Origin: Pedobacter sp. Bi126 | GTDB lineage: Bacteria; Bacteroidota; Bacteroidia; Sphingobacteriales; Sphingobacteriaceae | Direction: 5' to 3' | Assembly: GCF_918698245.1 (NCBI RefSeq) | Contig: NZ_CAKKMS010000004.1 | Location: 124,001-188,000, forward strand | DNA: 64,000 nucleotides | Shown: positions 9,823-18,093 of the stretch, piece by piece | How the letters are laid out: each line of letters opens with the position of its first letter | How positions within the stretch are numbered: position 1 is the stretch's first letter | Position numbers and translations under genes: made by a program | Notes under the pieces: generated by a model | The model's input: the letters and a program-made list of their open reading frames with translations, nothing else | Databases searched by the model: none | What the model was told of the DNA's origin: nothing

Positions 9823-10806
9823 ATGAAGATAAAATATATTTTGGGCATACTATTTTTATTAAGTATGTATGCCTGCACAAAAATCGAAAAGGGTTTTTTA
9901 AGTAACGGCATTCGATATAAAGACAACGATATCTATGCCAAAAGAGGATTAATACTCTTCCAGTCTGACAGAATCAATGCCGATGGGTCTACGCCGCCAT
10001 ATACCTATAAATTGGTAAACTTAAGAAAAGAAGATGGCTCTCCGGCACCGGCAGAGTTTTCTAAAGAATATGAAATTCTGGTATTTAAGGAGGGAACAAG
10101 TTTTGATCCTGAAACTGATGTAACCGTTGAATTGCTGAATAAGAAAAGAGAACTGGTAAAAAGGTTGCCCATGTACTTTAATGAGAACAGTGGTCAGTTA
10201 ACGTTTAACAGGGCATCAGCTAATTTGCCCTTGGGTAGATATGTTTTTGATGTAGAAATGACGAATGTTACAGGTACAAAACTTTTTCCAAAATTGGCTA
10301 CCATAAATGTGGTAGATCCGGAAAAAGATGATTTGTTTGTTATTACCGATAACGTTTCGAATGCTTTTCATGATGTTACCGGTGTAGCAACCCCAATGAA
10401 AAATCCGATCATTACCTGTACAAAAATTTCTAACCAGGGCGCAAGGGCTATTTTAAAAATGGTGGATAAAAACGGAAAGGTTTTTAACCCTAAAGCTGGT
10501 GAAATCATACAAAGAGGTGATCGGCCAGTTTTTGAAAACTACGCAAAGTTTAACCCGGTGATCAAAACTGATACAGCCATGATCTGCGATTTTGAAGTAG
10601 CGCCTTTCCCACTTACCAAATACGTTACACCAACTACCGATTGGGGCTTTTTGATGTACTATAGAATTCCAAGTCAGTTTGTAACGGTAGATGGTTTTCC
10701 TGCATCACTTGGTACCTTCTCCGTAAATCCAAGATGGTCGTGGCAATTAAAGCTTGAAGGAACTTATGTTATACAGGTGAAATTTACTGACGTAACCAAA
10801 AAATAG
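9823..10806 (+). CDS. Surface lipoprotein of the SusCD operon, possibly DUF5007 family
   Basis: 327 residues. Lipoprotein signal (ILFLLSMYACTK, Cys at 18). The remainder is beta-rich, with no catalytic motif I recognise; PLGRYVFDVEMTNVTGTKLFP near 140-160 resembles an Ig-like strand pattern. Length, lipobox and position after SusC, SusD and a fasciclin lipoprotein fit proteins annotated as DUF5007 in Pedobacter-type genomes, but I cannot confirm this without a profile search. It begins 18 bases after the fasciclin gene and ends 51 bases before a strong hairpin terminator, so it is the last gene of the operon. Probably an accessory surface-binding protein; function unproven. Confidence 0.65.
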   Translation: MKIKYILGILFLLSMYACTKIEKGFLSNGIRYKDNDIYAKRGLILFQSDRINADGSTPPYTYKLVNLRKEDGSPAPAEFSKEYEILVFKEGTSFDPETDVTVELLNKKRELVKRLPMYFNENSGQLTFNRASANLPLGRYVFDVEMTNVTGTKLFPKLATINVVDPEKDDLFVITDNVSNAFHDVTGVATPMKNPIITCTKISNQGARAILKMVDKNGKVFNPKAGEIIQRGDRPVFENYAKFNPVIKTDTAMICDFEVAPFPLTKYVTPTTDWGFLMYYRIPSQFVTVDGFPASLGTFSVNPRWSWQLKLEGTYVIQVKFTDVTKK

Positions 10807-10857
10807 AAAATAATACCATTTCCTTAATAGGAAGATATATTCATTTTCAATACAATC

Positions 10858-10896
10858 AAAAAACGGCAATTTTCATATCGAAAATTGCCGTTTTTT
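10858..10896. terminator. Bidirectional intrinsic terminator
   Basis: A 17-bp perfect stem (arms 10858-10874 and 10880-10896, core ACGGCAATTTTC) with a 5-base loop, with A-runs on one side and T-runs on the other. It lies between the convergent SusCD operon and the DUF4397 gene, so it can stop transcription from both sides. Confidence 0.9.
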
Positions 10897-10922
10897 ATGA
10901 GGGGCAAACACAAAAGCCTTTT

Positions 10923-11624
10923 TTATTTGATCAATATAACCTGTAAACTTAAAGGGCGTTCGGTTTCATTTGCAGGTGTTACCAAACCACCACAAATAAT
11001 GTCATAGTGATAACCCGCTGTAAAGCTGGTGCTGGCAGAAGTCGCTTTGATTGTTCCCGATGAAGTTTCTTTCGCATCCAAGGTGTAAGTTCCTGCATCT
11101 ACAGCAATAAAACCACTCGCACTTTTATAGGCTTTATTGGTAACCAGCATGGTCGTTGCGCTCGTTTTGGCCAAGTCTAAAGCCGGTGCATCAGGTGATA
11201 AATTGATAAAGCGGATGTAAGCTTTATCTGTTGATGGAATAGAAAGATCATCGCCAATGGTATAAACGTCTAGTGCAGCAGGCTTATTAATTAAATAAGA
11301 AGAGTAATAAGTACTTGCATTTAAAGTAACGGTTTTGGTTAGCAAACTCTCTGTGCTACTGGCCGTCGTAAATTTTAAACTGTAAGCGCCTGCGGCATAA
11401 GAAAGATAAGCAGCAGAGCCTCCAAATGGTAAAGCTGCCGAATTAACCATGCTGCCATTAAAGTAAGCATTGTAGGTAGCCAAAGAAGGTGATGCATTGA
11501 TTACCCTTAAATAAGATATGTTGGGATCTGCAGTTTCGGTTTTTTTACATGAAGTTAATGCGGTAAAAGCAATTAGAACAAATAAAGGGATCGATTTGAA
11601 ATGAAATGGCGTAAAATTCTTCAT
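10923..11624 (-). CDS. DUF4397-domain lipoprotein
   Basis: 233 residues from the ATG at 11624, chosen because it places a lipoprotein signal (LFVLIAFTALTSCKK, lipobox L-T-S-C) at the N-terminus; an upstream start at 11696 would bury it. The mature protein opens with LRVINASPSLATYNAYFNG and repeats the theme at about 120-145 (YIRFINLSPDAPALDL), the two beta-sandwich halves of the DUF4397 family. The family is common in Bacteroidota, exported, and of unknown function. It is a single gene facing the SusCD operon across a shared terminator and diverging from the arginine cluster. Confidence 0.82.
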   Translation of the reverse strand: MKNFTPFHFKSIPLFVLIAFTALTSCKKTETADPNISYLRVINASPSLATYNAYFNGSMVNSAALPFGGSAAYLSYAAGAYSLKFTTASSTESLLTKTVTLNASTYYSSYLINKPAALDVYTIGDDLSIPSTDKAYIRFINLSPDAPALDLAKTSATTMLVTNKAYKSASGFIAVDAGTYTLDAKETSSGTIKATSASTSFTAGYHYDIICGGLVTPANETERPLSLQVILIK

Positions 11625-12205
11625 ACGGTTAAAATTTGATTTAATATTTAAGGAGTATCCATAAAACGATAGCCAGATCGCATTCGCTACAGACATACAA
11701 ATATTGAGTTTAAACCGTATTACGGGATGTTAAATGATGTTAAGCAGATGTTAAAGTTTGTTGCGTTTTTTTAACAATGTTAAAATTGGCAAAAGAATCT
11801 ATAACTGAAATGCACGATACTCGAATTTTTTATAAATTTATAAGTGGCCTCAATACTTGTTTAAGTCAGATTAGTTCAATAAAATCGAAAGCTTAACATA
11901 AAAAAATGATGATATTATTGTGTAACTCGATTTTTATTTAAACCTTTGCACCTCAATAGAGTTAAAGCCGTTTTAATACGCAAGAAATGATTAAACAAAT
12001 TTTATATAAACTTTCTGTTTCCACAGCACAAAATGTGTCTGGAAAAGGTATGTTTATTAATCATTTTCAGCCCGTGTTTTATTATCCCACAAGCCGGCAA
12101 AATTTCACTCCACGTATTTAGTACCTATACTAAACGTAACGAGGAATTGATCCTCTCTAAAAACCCAATTAACAAGAATACTTATAATTTTTCGTTAGAA
12201 AACGA
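11625..12205. other. 581-base divergent gap with the leader of the arginine cluster
   Basis: No gene of normal size. The plus-strand half holds a candidate promoter (11917-11948), then about 250 bases of untranslated leader. The leader contains an open frame of 44 codons (ATG 11987, stop TAG 12119-12121) with two arginines near its end, and a small hairpin GAGGA-ATTGA-TCCTC (12141-12155) 50 bases before the GNAT start. I cannot tell whether the short frame is translated or acts as a leader peptide. Confidence 0.4.
11917..11948 (+). promoter_or_regulatory. Candidate promoter of the arginine cluster
   Basis: ATTG (11917-11920), 20 bases, then AACCTTTG followed by CA (11941-11950). This fits the Bacteroidota -33/-7 layout (TTTG, TAnnTTTG) with mismatches in both boxes. 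It is the best candidate upstream of the GNAT-argG unit. Found by eye. Confidence 0.35.
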
Positions 12206-12904
12206 ATGGATATTAACGAATTTATAGTGCAGGTCGCACTTCCTGAACATCGTGTATTTGCAGAAGAAATAGTAACCGAAATGGCAGAATCGGCAAAAGC
12301 TCGTGGAACAGGGATTGCTAAGCGTTCGCCGGAATATATTTCTAATAAAATGCAAGAAGGCAAATCGGTTATTGCTTTCCATAATGATGGCTCTTGGGCA
12401 GGATTTTGCTATATAGAAACCTGGAGCCACGGACAGTTTGTGGCCAATAGTGGTTTAGTGGTAAGTCCTAAATACCGCAAAGCGGGATTAGCAAAAGCCA
12501 TCAAAAATGAAATTTTCGGTTTATCGAGAAAGTTGTACCCAAAGGCAAAAATATTTGGTTTAACAACAGGTTTGGCCGTAATGAAAATCAATTCAGATTT
12601 AGGCTACGAACCTGTAACCTACAGCGAACTTACTCAGGATGAAGAGTTTTGGAAAGGCTGCCAAAGTTGCGTAAACTTCGAAATTTTAAAAATGAAGGAA
12701 CGCAAAAACTGCATGTGTACAGCTATGCTTTACGATCCGGCGGAGAAGAAACATGAGGTAGCCAAGCAATTTGCCGAAGAACTGCAAAAGAAACCCAAAT
12801 TATACGAGCGCTTTATGCGCATTAAACAGCGTTTAGTTGTTAAACCTAAGCCAAAAAATGGCTTAAAAGCCCTTTTATTTTTATTTACCTTTTTATTTAA
12901 ATAG
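12206..12904 (+). CDS. GNAT-family acyltransferase heading the arginine cluster (candidate N-acylglutamate synthase)
   Basis: 232 residues. The GNAT core runs about 20-150: V-I-A-F-H-N-D-G-S-W-A-G-F strand, then SGLVVSPKYRKAGLAKAIK, which matches the acyl-CoA-binding V-x-P-x-x-R-x-x-G-L/I-A loop, then a GLTTGLAVMKINSDLGYEPV strand-helix. A C-terminal tail of about 80 residues contains a KGCQSC...CMC cysteine cluster (about 151-172) and a basic end. It is separated from argG by one base, so translational coupling is likely. No ArgA or ArgJ is present in the cluster, so this is the natural candidate for the first step, acylation of glutamate (succinyl-CoA if the carbamoyltransferase is succinyl-specific). 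The GNAT fold is seen; the substrate is inferred. Confidence 0.75.
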   Translation: MDINEFIVQVALPEHRVFAEEIVTEMAESAKARGTGIAKRSPEYISNKMQEGKSVIAFHNDGSWAGFCYIETWSHGQFVANSGLVVSPKYRKAGLAKAIKNEIFGLSRKLYPKAKIFGLTTGLAVMKINSDLGYEPVTYSELTQDEEFWKGCQSCVNFEILKMKERKNCMCTAMLYDPAEKKHEVAKQFAEELQKKPKLYERFMRIKQRLVVKPKPKNGLKALLFLFTFLFK

Positions 12905-12905
12905 C

Positions 12906-14093
12906 ATGAAAAAAGTTGTTTTAGCATTTAGCGGAGGCTTAGATACCTCATTTTGTTGTATTTACCTGGCACAAGATCGTGGATTAGAAGTTCATTCAGT
13001 AATTGTAAATACTGGTGGTTTTTCTGATGAAGAGTTGCAGGAAATTGAGAAAAGAGCATATGCTTTAGGCGTAAAATCGCATGCTGTTGTAGATGAAACT
13101 GAAAGTTACTATGAAGGATGCATTAAGTACCTGGTTTTTGGTAACGTATTAAAAAATGCTACTTATCCATTATCGGTAAGTGCAGAGCGTGTTAGTCAGG
13201 CAACAGCTATTGCCAACTACGTGAAAAAAATTGGTGCAGATTACGTAGCCCATGGAAGTACCGGTGCAGGTAACGATCAGGTACGTTTCGATATGATCTT
13301 TAATATCCTTATTCCAGAGGTTGAAATCATTACTCCGATTAGAGATTTAAAATTATCCCGCGAGGCGGAAATAGAATATTTAGCACAACATGGTGTAGAA
13401 TATAGTGCAGAAAAAGCAAGATACTCAATCAATAAAGGTTTATGGGGAACTTCGGTAGGAGGAAAGGAAACTTTAACTTCTCACGAAACCTTACCAGAAA
13501 GCGCCTGGCCAACCCAGGTTTCGGAAACAGAATCGCGTAGGGTAGAGTTAACCTTCGAAAAAGGTGAACTTGTTGCTATTGATGGTGAAAAATTAGCACC
13601 TGTTAGGGCAATCCAAAAATTACAGGCAATCGCTCAGCCTTTTGGCATCGGTAGAGATATCCACGTTGGTGATACCATTATTGGTATTAAAGGTCGCGTA
13701 GGTTTTGAGGCAGCTGGCCCCATTATCATCATCAAAGCACACCATACGCTAGAAAAACACACCTTAACCAAATGGCAGTTAAGCTGGAAAGAACAACTAT
13801 CGTCTTTCTATGGCAATTGGTTGCACGAAGGTCAGTTCCACGATCCAATTATGCGGAATATTGAGGCTTTTTTAACCGATACGCAAAAATTTGTGAGCGG
13901 TAAAGTATTTGTAGAGTTGTTACCATACCGTTTCCAGGTTATCGGAATTGAATCAAACCATGATTTAATGAGCAATAAATTTGGCAGTTATGGTGAAATG
14001 AATAATGCCTGGAGCGGAGAAGACGTTAAAGGTTTCTCTAAAATATTTGGTAATCAGGTAATGATCTGGCATAAAGTAAATAACGAGGCATAG
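12906..14093 (+). CDS. argG: Argininosuccinate synthase
   Basis: 395 residues, close to the usual length of about 400. The ATP-pyrophosphatase loop SGGLDTS is at 9-15, and GSTGAGNDQVRFD near 117-129 is the family motif that binds citrulline and aspartate. It joins citrulline and aspartate with ATP to give argininosuccinate in the cytoplasm. It lies one base after the GNAT gene and 93 bases before argC, the gap being filled by a short intergenic repeat. argH, which completes the reaction to arginine, is at the far end of the cluster. Confidence 0.96.
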   Translation: MKKVVLAFSGGLDTSFCCIYLAQDRGLEVHSVIVNTGGFSDEELQEIEKRAYALGVKSHAVVDETESYYEGCIKYLVFGNVLKNATYPLSVSAERVSQATAIANYVKKIGADYVAHGSTGAGNDQVRFDMIFNILIPEVEIITPIRDLKLSREAEIEYLAQHGVEYSAEKARYSINKGLWGTSVGGKETLTSHETLPESAWPTQVSETESRRVELTFEKGELVAIDGEKLAPVRAIQKLQAIAQPFGIGRDIHVGDTIIGIKGRVGFEAAGPIIIIKAHHTLEKHTLTKWQLSWKEQLSSFYGNWLHEGQFHDPIMRNIEAFLTDTQKFVSGKVFVELLPYRFQVIGIESNHDLMSNKFGSYGEMNNAWSGEDVKGFSKIFGNQVMIWHKVNNEA

Positions 14094-14112
14094 CCTCAAA
14101 GGTAGAAGGTAG

Positions 14113-14179
14113 AGGGTTTAAGGTTTGAAGCTGCATTAGCATTTAAACCTTAAACCTTAGGCCTCAAACCCTAAACCTT
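14113..14179. repeat. AAACCTT-word intergenic repeat between argG and argC
   Basis: AGGGTTTAAGGTTTGA (14113-14128) is mirrored by TTAAACCTTAAACCTTA and TCAAACCCTAAACCTT (14164-14179). The block is built from degenerate AAACCTT words, which recur at 16982-17015 before argF'. It can fold into an imperfect hairpin. Confidence 0.55.
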
Positions 14180-14186
14180 TTTAAAT

Positions 14187-15167
14187 ATGAAAATTAAAGC
14201 AGGAATAATTGGCGGTGCGGGTTACACTGGGGGTGAAATGTTGCGTATTTTGGTTAACCACCCAAATGTTGAAATTGCTTTTGTAAACAGTACAAGCAAT
14301 GCCGGGAACTTAATTTCTGATGTACACACTGATTTAATAGGCGATACAGATCTAAAGTTTGTAAGCGATATTCCACAGGATATTGACGTGCTTTTCCTTT
14401 GTGTTGGCCATGGCGATGCGAAGAAGTTTTTAGCTGCTAATCCAATTAGCGATAACATTAAAATTATCGATTTGTCGCAGGATTTCAGGTTGCATGCAAA
14501 TGCTAACTTTTCGACCAAAGACTTTGTTTATGGATTACCCGAACTAAACCGCGATAAAATTAAAATCGCTAAAAATATTGCAAACCCTGGTTGTTTTGCA
14601 ACTTGTATTCAATTAGGCTTATTGCCTTTGGCATCGAAAGGTTTGATCAAGAATGAAGTTCATATTAATGCAACTACGGGATCAACCGGTGCAGGACAGA
14701 GTTTAGCTACCACTTCGCACTTCAGCTGGAGAAACAACAATCTTTCCATATATAAGGCATTTGAACACCAGCATTTGAACGAGATTAGCGAGAGTTTGTT
14801 GCAGTTGCAACCATCACTTTCTGAAACTTTAAGTTTTATCCCACAGCGTGGTGCATTTACAAGAGGTATTTTAGCTGCCATGTACCTGGAAAGTGATTTG
14901 AGTTTAGAAGAGGCGCAAAATATTTACGAAGCATATTATAGTGCTCATCCTTTTACGCATGTAAGCCGGAAAAACATCGATCTAAAACAGGTTGTGAACA
15001 CCAACAAGGCATTGGTACATATAGAAAAACACGGTGGTAAATTATTTATCATCAGTATTATTGATAACCTGTTAAAAGGTGCCAGCGGACAAGCGGTTCA
15101 GAATATGAATTTAATGTTCGGCTTGGATGAAACAGCAGGACTTAAGTTAAAAGCAGCCAACTTTTAG
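14187..15167 (+). CDS. argC: N-acyl-gamma-glutamyl-phosphate reductase
   Basis: 326 residues. N-terminal NADP-binding Rossmann fold with GGAGYTGGE at 9-17 and the catalytic cysteine C136 in NPGCFAT, as in all ArgC enzymes. A conserved H-x-x-E element (HQHLNEI) and PQRGAFTRGI follow in the C-terminal dimerisation domain. It reduces the acyl-glutamyl phosphate made by ArgB to the semialdehyde used by ArgD. Length fits the short type 2 family found in Bacteroidota. It is third in the arginine cluster. Confidence 0.95.
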   Translation: MKIKAGIIGGAGYTGGEMLRILVNHPNVEIAFVNSTSNAGNLISDVHTDLIGDTDLKFVSDIPQDIDVLFLCVGHGDAKKFLAANPISDNIKIIDLSQDFRLHANANFSTKDFVYGLPELNRDKIKIAKNIANPGCFATCIQLGLLPLASKGLIKNEVHINATTGSTGAGQSLATTSHFSWRNNNLSIYKAFEHQHLNEISESLLQLQPSLSETLSFIPQRGAFTRGILAAMYLESDLSLEEAQNIYEAYYSAHPFTHVSRKNIDLKQVVNTNKALVHIEKHGGKLFIISIIDNLLKGASGQAVQNMNLMFGLDETAGLKLKAANF

Positions 15168-15237
15168 GTAGAAGAGACCAAAGCTGAAAGACTAAAGTCT
15201 AAAGCGAAGGTAGCATGAGGAATAACTAAAACATCAA

Positions 15238-15594
15238 ATGAGAGACTATCAAAAATTAGACGTTTGGAAAAAATCACATCTAATGGTTTTACATGTGTAT
15301 AAAGTTATTTTACCTGCTTTTCCTCCTCATGAGAAATACGATTTGCAAAGTCAGGTTAAAAGGGCTGCATATTCTGTTCCACTAAATATTGTTGAGGGAG
15401 CAGGGCGGCGGACTGAAAAAGATTTTGCCCACTTTCTTGATAATGCTTTAGGCTCTGTCTAAGAAATGGAATATGCTTGTTTTCTTGCAAAAGATTTAGA
15501 TTATCTTGAAGAAAGCAAATATTTAGAAATTTATAAAATGGCAGGTGAGGTTAAAGCAATGTTAATTGGCTTAATTAAACACCTTCGACAATAA
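15238..15594 (+). pseudogene. Four-helix-bundle (23S rRNA intervening-sequence type) protein, one in-frame stop
   Basis: The frame opens MRDYQKLDVWKKSHLM and continues QVKRAAYSVPLNIVEGAGR and FAHFLDNALGSV, the family pattern of the S23/four-helix-bundle proteins. A TAA at 15460-15462 interrupts it after 74 residues, but the same frame goes on for another 43 codons (EMEYACFLAKDLDYLEE ... IKHLRQ) to a TAA at 15592-15594. Read through, it would be 118 residues, the usual family length, so a single substitution has made a nonsense codon. Such genes occur as passengers in many bacterial loci and have no proven function. It sits inside the arginine cluster between argC and argD, flanked by inverted AAAGTCT-type repeat words (15168-15215 and 15648-15682). 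A sequencing error is an alternative. Confidence 0.82.
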
Positions 15595-15689
15595 CCGAGA
15601 TTAAATGCTATTGAGTTTTGGCTTACTGCTATATGAAATGTGACAGGAAGCTTTGGTCTTTGGTCTTTAGTCTTTAACCTTATTAAAAA

Positions 15690-16820
15690 ATGAACTTATT
15701 CGACGTTTACCCACTTAACGATATAGAAATAACAAAAGCGGCAGGCAGTAATGTTTGGGATGCTAATGATCAGCAATATTTAGATTTATATGGCGGTCAT
15801 GCTGTAATTTCAATCGGGCATACCAACCCACATTATGTAAACCGCTTAACCGATCAATTAAATAAAGTTGGTTTTTACTCTAACTCGGTGAAAATTCCTT
15901 TGCAGGTTCAGCTTGCAGAATTATTGGGAACCGTTTCTGGTAAAAAAGACTTTCAACTCTTTTTATGTAATTCTGGAGCTGAGGCAAATGAAAATGCTTT
16001 AAAATTGGCTTCATTTTACAATGGAAGAAAAAAGGTAATTGCTTTTACAGGCGCTTTCCACGGACGTACATCTTTGGTTGTTGCCGTAACCGATAATCCT
16101 AAAATTGTAGCACCGGTTAATCAGACCGAAAATGTAATCTTTTTGCCTTTCAATAATGAGGTTGCTTTAGAAGAAACTTTTAAAGCACAGGGCAATGAAA
16201 TTTCGGCTGTTATTATTGAAGGTATTCAAGGTGTAGGTGGCATTAAAGAAGCTTCGAAAAGTTTCTTGCAAAAAATCCGTTCACTTTGCGATGAATATAA
16301 TGCGGTTTATATTGCAGATAGTGTACAATGCGGTTACGGACGTACAGGATCGTTTTACTCGCACGATTACGCCGGGGTTGAAGCAGATGTTTATACAATG
16401 GCAAAAGGAATGGGTAATGGCTTTCCGGTAGCGGGAATCTCTATAGCGCCCAAATTTAAACCTTGGCATGGAGAGTTAGGTACAACTTTCGGTGGCAACC
16501 ATTTAGCTTGTGCTGCAGCTTTAGCTGTTTTAGAAGTGATGCAACAGGAAAACCTGATGAAAAATGCTGAGGAAGTGGGAGGTTACTTAATTACCGAATT
16601 GAAGAAATTTGAGCAGGTGGTAGAAGTACGTGGACGTGGATTAATGATCGGTATTGAGCTACCTGCAGAACTGGCGCATGTTAAAAAAGAATTATTGTTT
16701 ACACATCATATTTTTACTGGTGAGGCAAAACCGAATGTGATCCGTTTGTTGCCAGCCTTAAATTTAACGAAAGCACATGCTGATGAGTTTTTAGCAGCTT
16801 TTGGTAAATTGGTTAAATAA
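15690..16820 (+). CDS. argD: N-acylornithine aminotransferase
   Basis: 376 residues, class III PLP-dependent aminotransferase. NSGAEANENALKLA at about 94-107 binds the cofactor phosphate, AFHGRT is at 122-127, IADSVQCGYGRTG at 208-220 holds the aspartate that contacts the pyridine nitrogen, and K239 in TMAKGMGNG is the Schiff-base lysine. GTTFGGNHLACAAALAVLE follows. It converts the N-acylglutamate semialdehyde from ArgC into N-acylornithine using glutamate. Whether it prefers acetyl or succinyl substrate cannot be read from these motifs; the neighbouring argF' points to succinyl. Confidence 0.94.
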   Translation: MNLFDVYPLNDIEITKAAGSNVWDANDQQYLDLYGGHAVISIGHTNPHYVNRLTDQLNKVGFYSNSVKIPLQVQLAELLGTVSGKKDFQLFLCNSGAEANENALKLASFYNGRKKVIAFTGAFHGRTSLVVAVTDNPKIVAPVNQTENVIFLPFNNEVALEETFKAQGNEISAVIIEGIQGVGGIKEASKSFLQKIRSLCDEYNAVYIADSVQCGYGRTGSFYSHDYAGVEADVYTMAKGMGNGFPVAGISIAPKFKPWHGELGTTFGGNHLACAAALAVLEVMQQENLMKNAEEVGGYLITELKKFEQVVEVRGRGLMIGIELPAELAHVKKELLFTHHIFTGEAKPNVIRLLPALNLTKAHADEFLAAFGKLVK

Positions 16821-16826
16821 TATAGA

Positions 16827-16917
16827 GTCATTTGTTATTGTGAGAACGAAGCAATCCTAAAGCGGTAAAAAGGGAACCTGCCCATAATAGTAAGATTGCT
16901 CCGCGCCTCGCAATGAC
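16827..16917. repeat. Dispersed hairpin repeat, GTCATT...CAATGAC type
   Basis: The outer arms GTCATTTGTTATTGTGAG and CTCGCAATGAC enclose a second pair GAAGCAATC / GATTGCTCCG. This is one of five blocks in the window with the same outer GTCAT...ATGAC layout. It lies between argD and argF'. Confidence 0.6.
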
Positions 16918-17017
16918 GACAATGAATAAAATTAATGCAAGCTTGTTTATTGAAATTTTTAAGAGCAGGTGGAAAGGAAAAACCTTAAACCCTACACCTT
17001 AAACCTTATACCTTAAT

Positions 17018-17989
17018 ATGAAACTTTTCACTTCCGTACACGATGTTCCAAGCATCAAACAGTTTGTAAATGATGCGCTAGCGTTAAAGGCGAATCCTTA
17101 TGCGCACCAAGATTTAGGTAAGAACAAAACCTTAGGTTTAGTTTTTATGAATCCAAGTTTACGTACCCGGTTAAGTACGCAAAAAGCGGCCTTAAACTTA
17201 GGTATGAACGTAATGGTGATGAATCTGGATAAAGAAGGTTGGGCTTTAGAAACACAGGATGGTGTAGTAATGAATGGCTCAACGGTTGAACATATCCGCG
17301 AAGCTGCTGCGGTGATGGGCCAATATTGCGATATTTTAGGCTTGCGTTCTTTTCCAAAACTGAATAACCGTGAAGAAGATTATAGCGAAGATTTCTTCAA
17401 TAAATTTGTGAAATATTGTGCTGTACCTGTAGTGAGTTTGGAGAGTGCAACACGTCATCCTTTACAAAGCTTTGCCGATATAATTACCATTCACGAAACC
17501 TGGACAAAGAAACCTGATGGGCGCAAACCAAAGGTAGTTTTGGCTTGGGCGCCTCATGTAAAGGCTTTGCCCCAGGCAGTACCAAATTCTTTTGCAGAGT
17601 GGATGTGCAAGGCTCAGGCTGAAGGAATGATCGATTTTACCATAGCGCAACCAGAGGGCTACGAGCTTTCGGAAGATTTTACGCCTGATGCCGATATTCA
17701 GTATAATTTAGAAGAAGCTTTGGCCGGTGCTGATTATGTGTATGTGAAGAACTGGAGTAGTTATAAAGAGTATGGAAAAGTGTTAACTTATCCTGATGGC
17801 TGGATGATGAATAATGAGAAATTAAAATTCACAAACGATGCTAAAGTGATGCATTGCTTGCCTGTACGCCGCGATCTGGAATTATCATCGGAGATTTTGG
17901 ATGGACCAAATTCATTGGTTATTCACGAAGCCGGAAACCGTTTATGGGCGGCGCAGGCAGTAATTAAAGCGATGTTGGAGGAATTGTAA
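17018..17989 (+). CDS. argF': N-succinylornithine carbamoyltransferase (ArgF' type)
   Basis: 323 residues. The carbamoyl-phosphate site is the variant SLRTR at 47-51 rather than STRT, with ATRHPLQSFAD at about 144-154 and MHCLPVRRD near 280 completing the transcarbamylase signatures. Overall it matches the Bacteroides fragilis N-succinylornithine enzyme (shared RTRLSTQKAALNLGMNV and LPQAVPNSFAEWM stretches). Residue 90 is Val in NGSTVEHI. The Bacteroides enzyme has Pro90 there and the Xanthomonas N-acetylornithine enzyme has Glu92, the residue that sets acetyl versus succinyl preference. It carbamoylates N-acylornithine to N-acylcitrulline. Succinyl specificity is well supported but untested here. 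Confidence 0.88.
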   Translation: MKLFTSVHDVPSIKQFVNDALALKANPYAHQDLGKNKTLGLVFMNPSLRTRLSTQKAALNLGMNVMVMNLDKEGWALETQDGVVMNGSTVEHIREAAAVMGQYCDILGLRSFPKLNNREEDYSEDFFNKFVKYCAVPVVSLESATRHPLQSFADIITIHETWTKKPDGRKPKVVLAWAPHVKALPQAVPNSFAEWMCKAQAEGMIDFTIAQPEGYELSEDFTPDADIQYNLEEALAGADYVYVKNWSSYKEYGKVLTYPDGWMMNNEKLKFTNDAKVMHCLPVRRDLELSSEILDGPNSLVIHEAGNRLWAAQAVIKAMLEEL

Positions 17990-18000
17990 ATCATATGCCT

Positions 18001-18079
18001 CGGTTCGTGTCCTCACGAACCGAAATTATTAATATGGCGAAACAAAACAATTAATGTGGTTCGTGGAGACACGAACCAC
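18001..18079. repeat. Pair of related palindromic hairpins between argF' and argB
   Basis: First hairpin CGGTTCGTG-TCCT-CACGAACCG (18001-18022); second GTGGTTCGTG-GAGA-CACGAACCAC (18056-18079). Each is a perfect stem of 9 or 10 bp with a 4-base loop, and the second is nearly the reverse complement of the first, so the pair can also fold into one long cruciform. This looks like a small mobile palindromic element of the REP/BIME kind. Confidence 0.75.
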
Positions 18080-18093
18080 GGTAAGAATAAATT

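Noticed and set aside
12033..12227. Small protein of 64 residues upstream of the GNAT gene
   Set aside because: No start context or family likeness, and it overlaps the real GNAT start; the 44-codon frame at 11987 is in another frame and also unproven.
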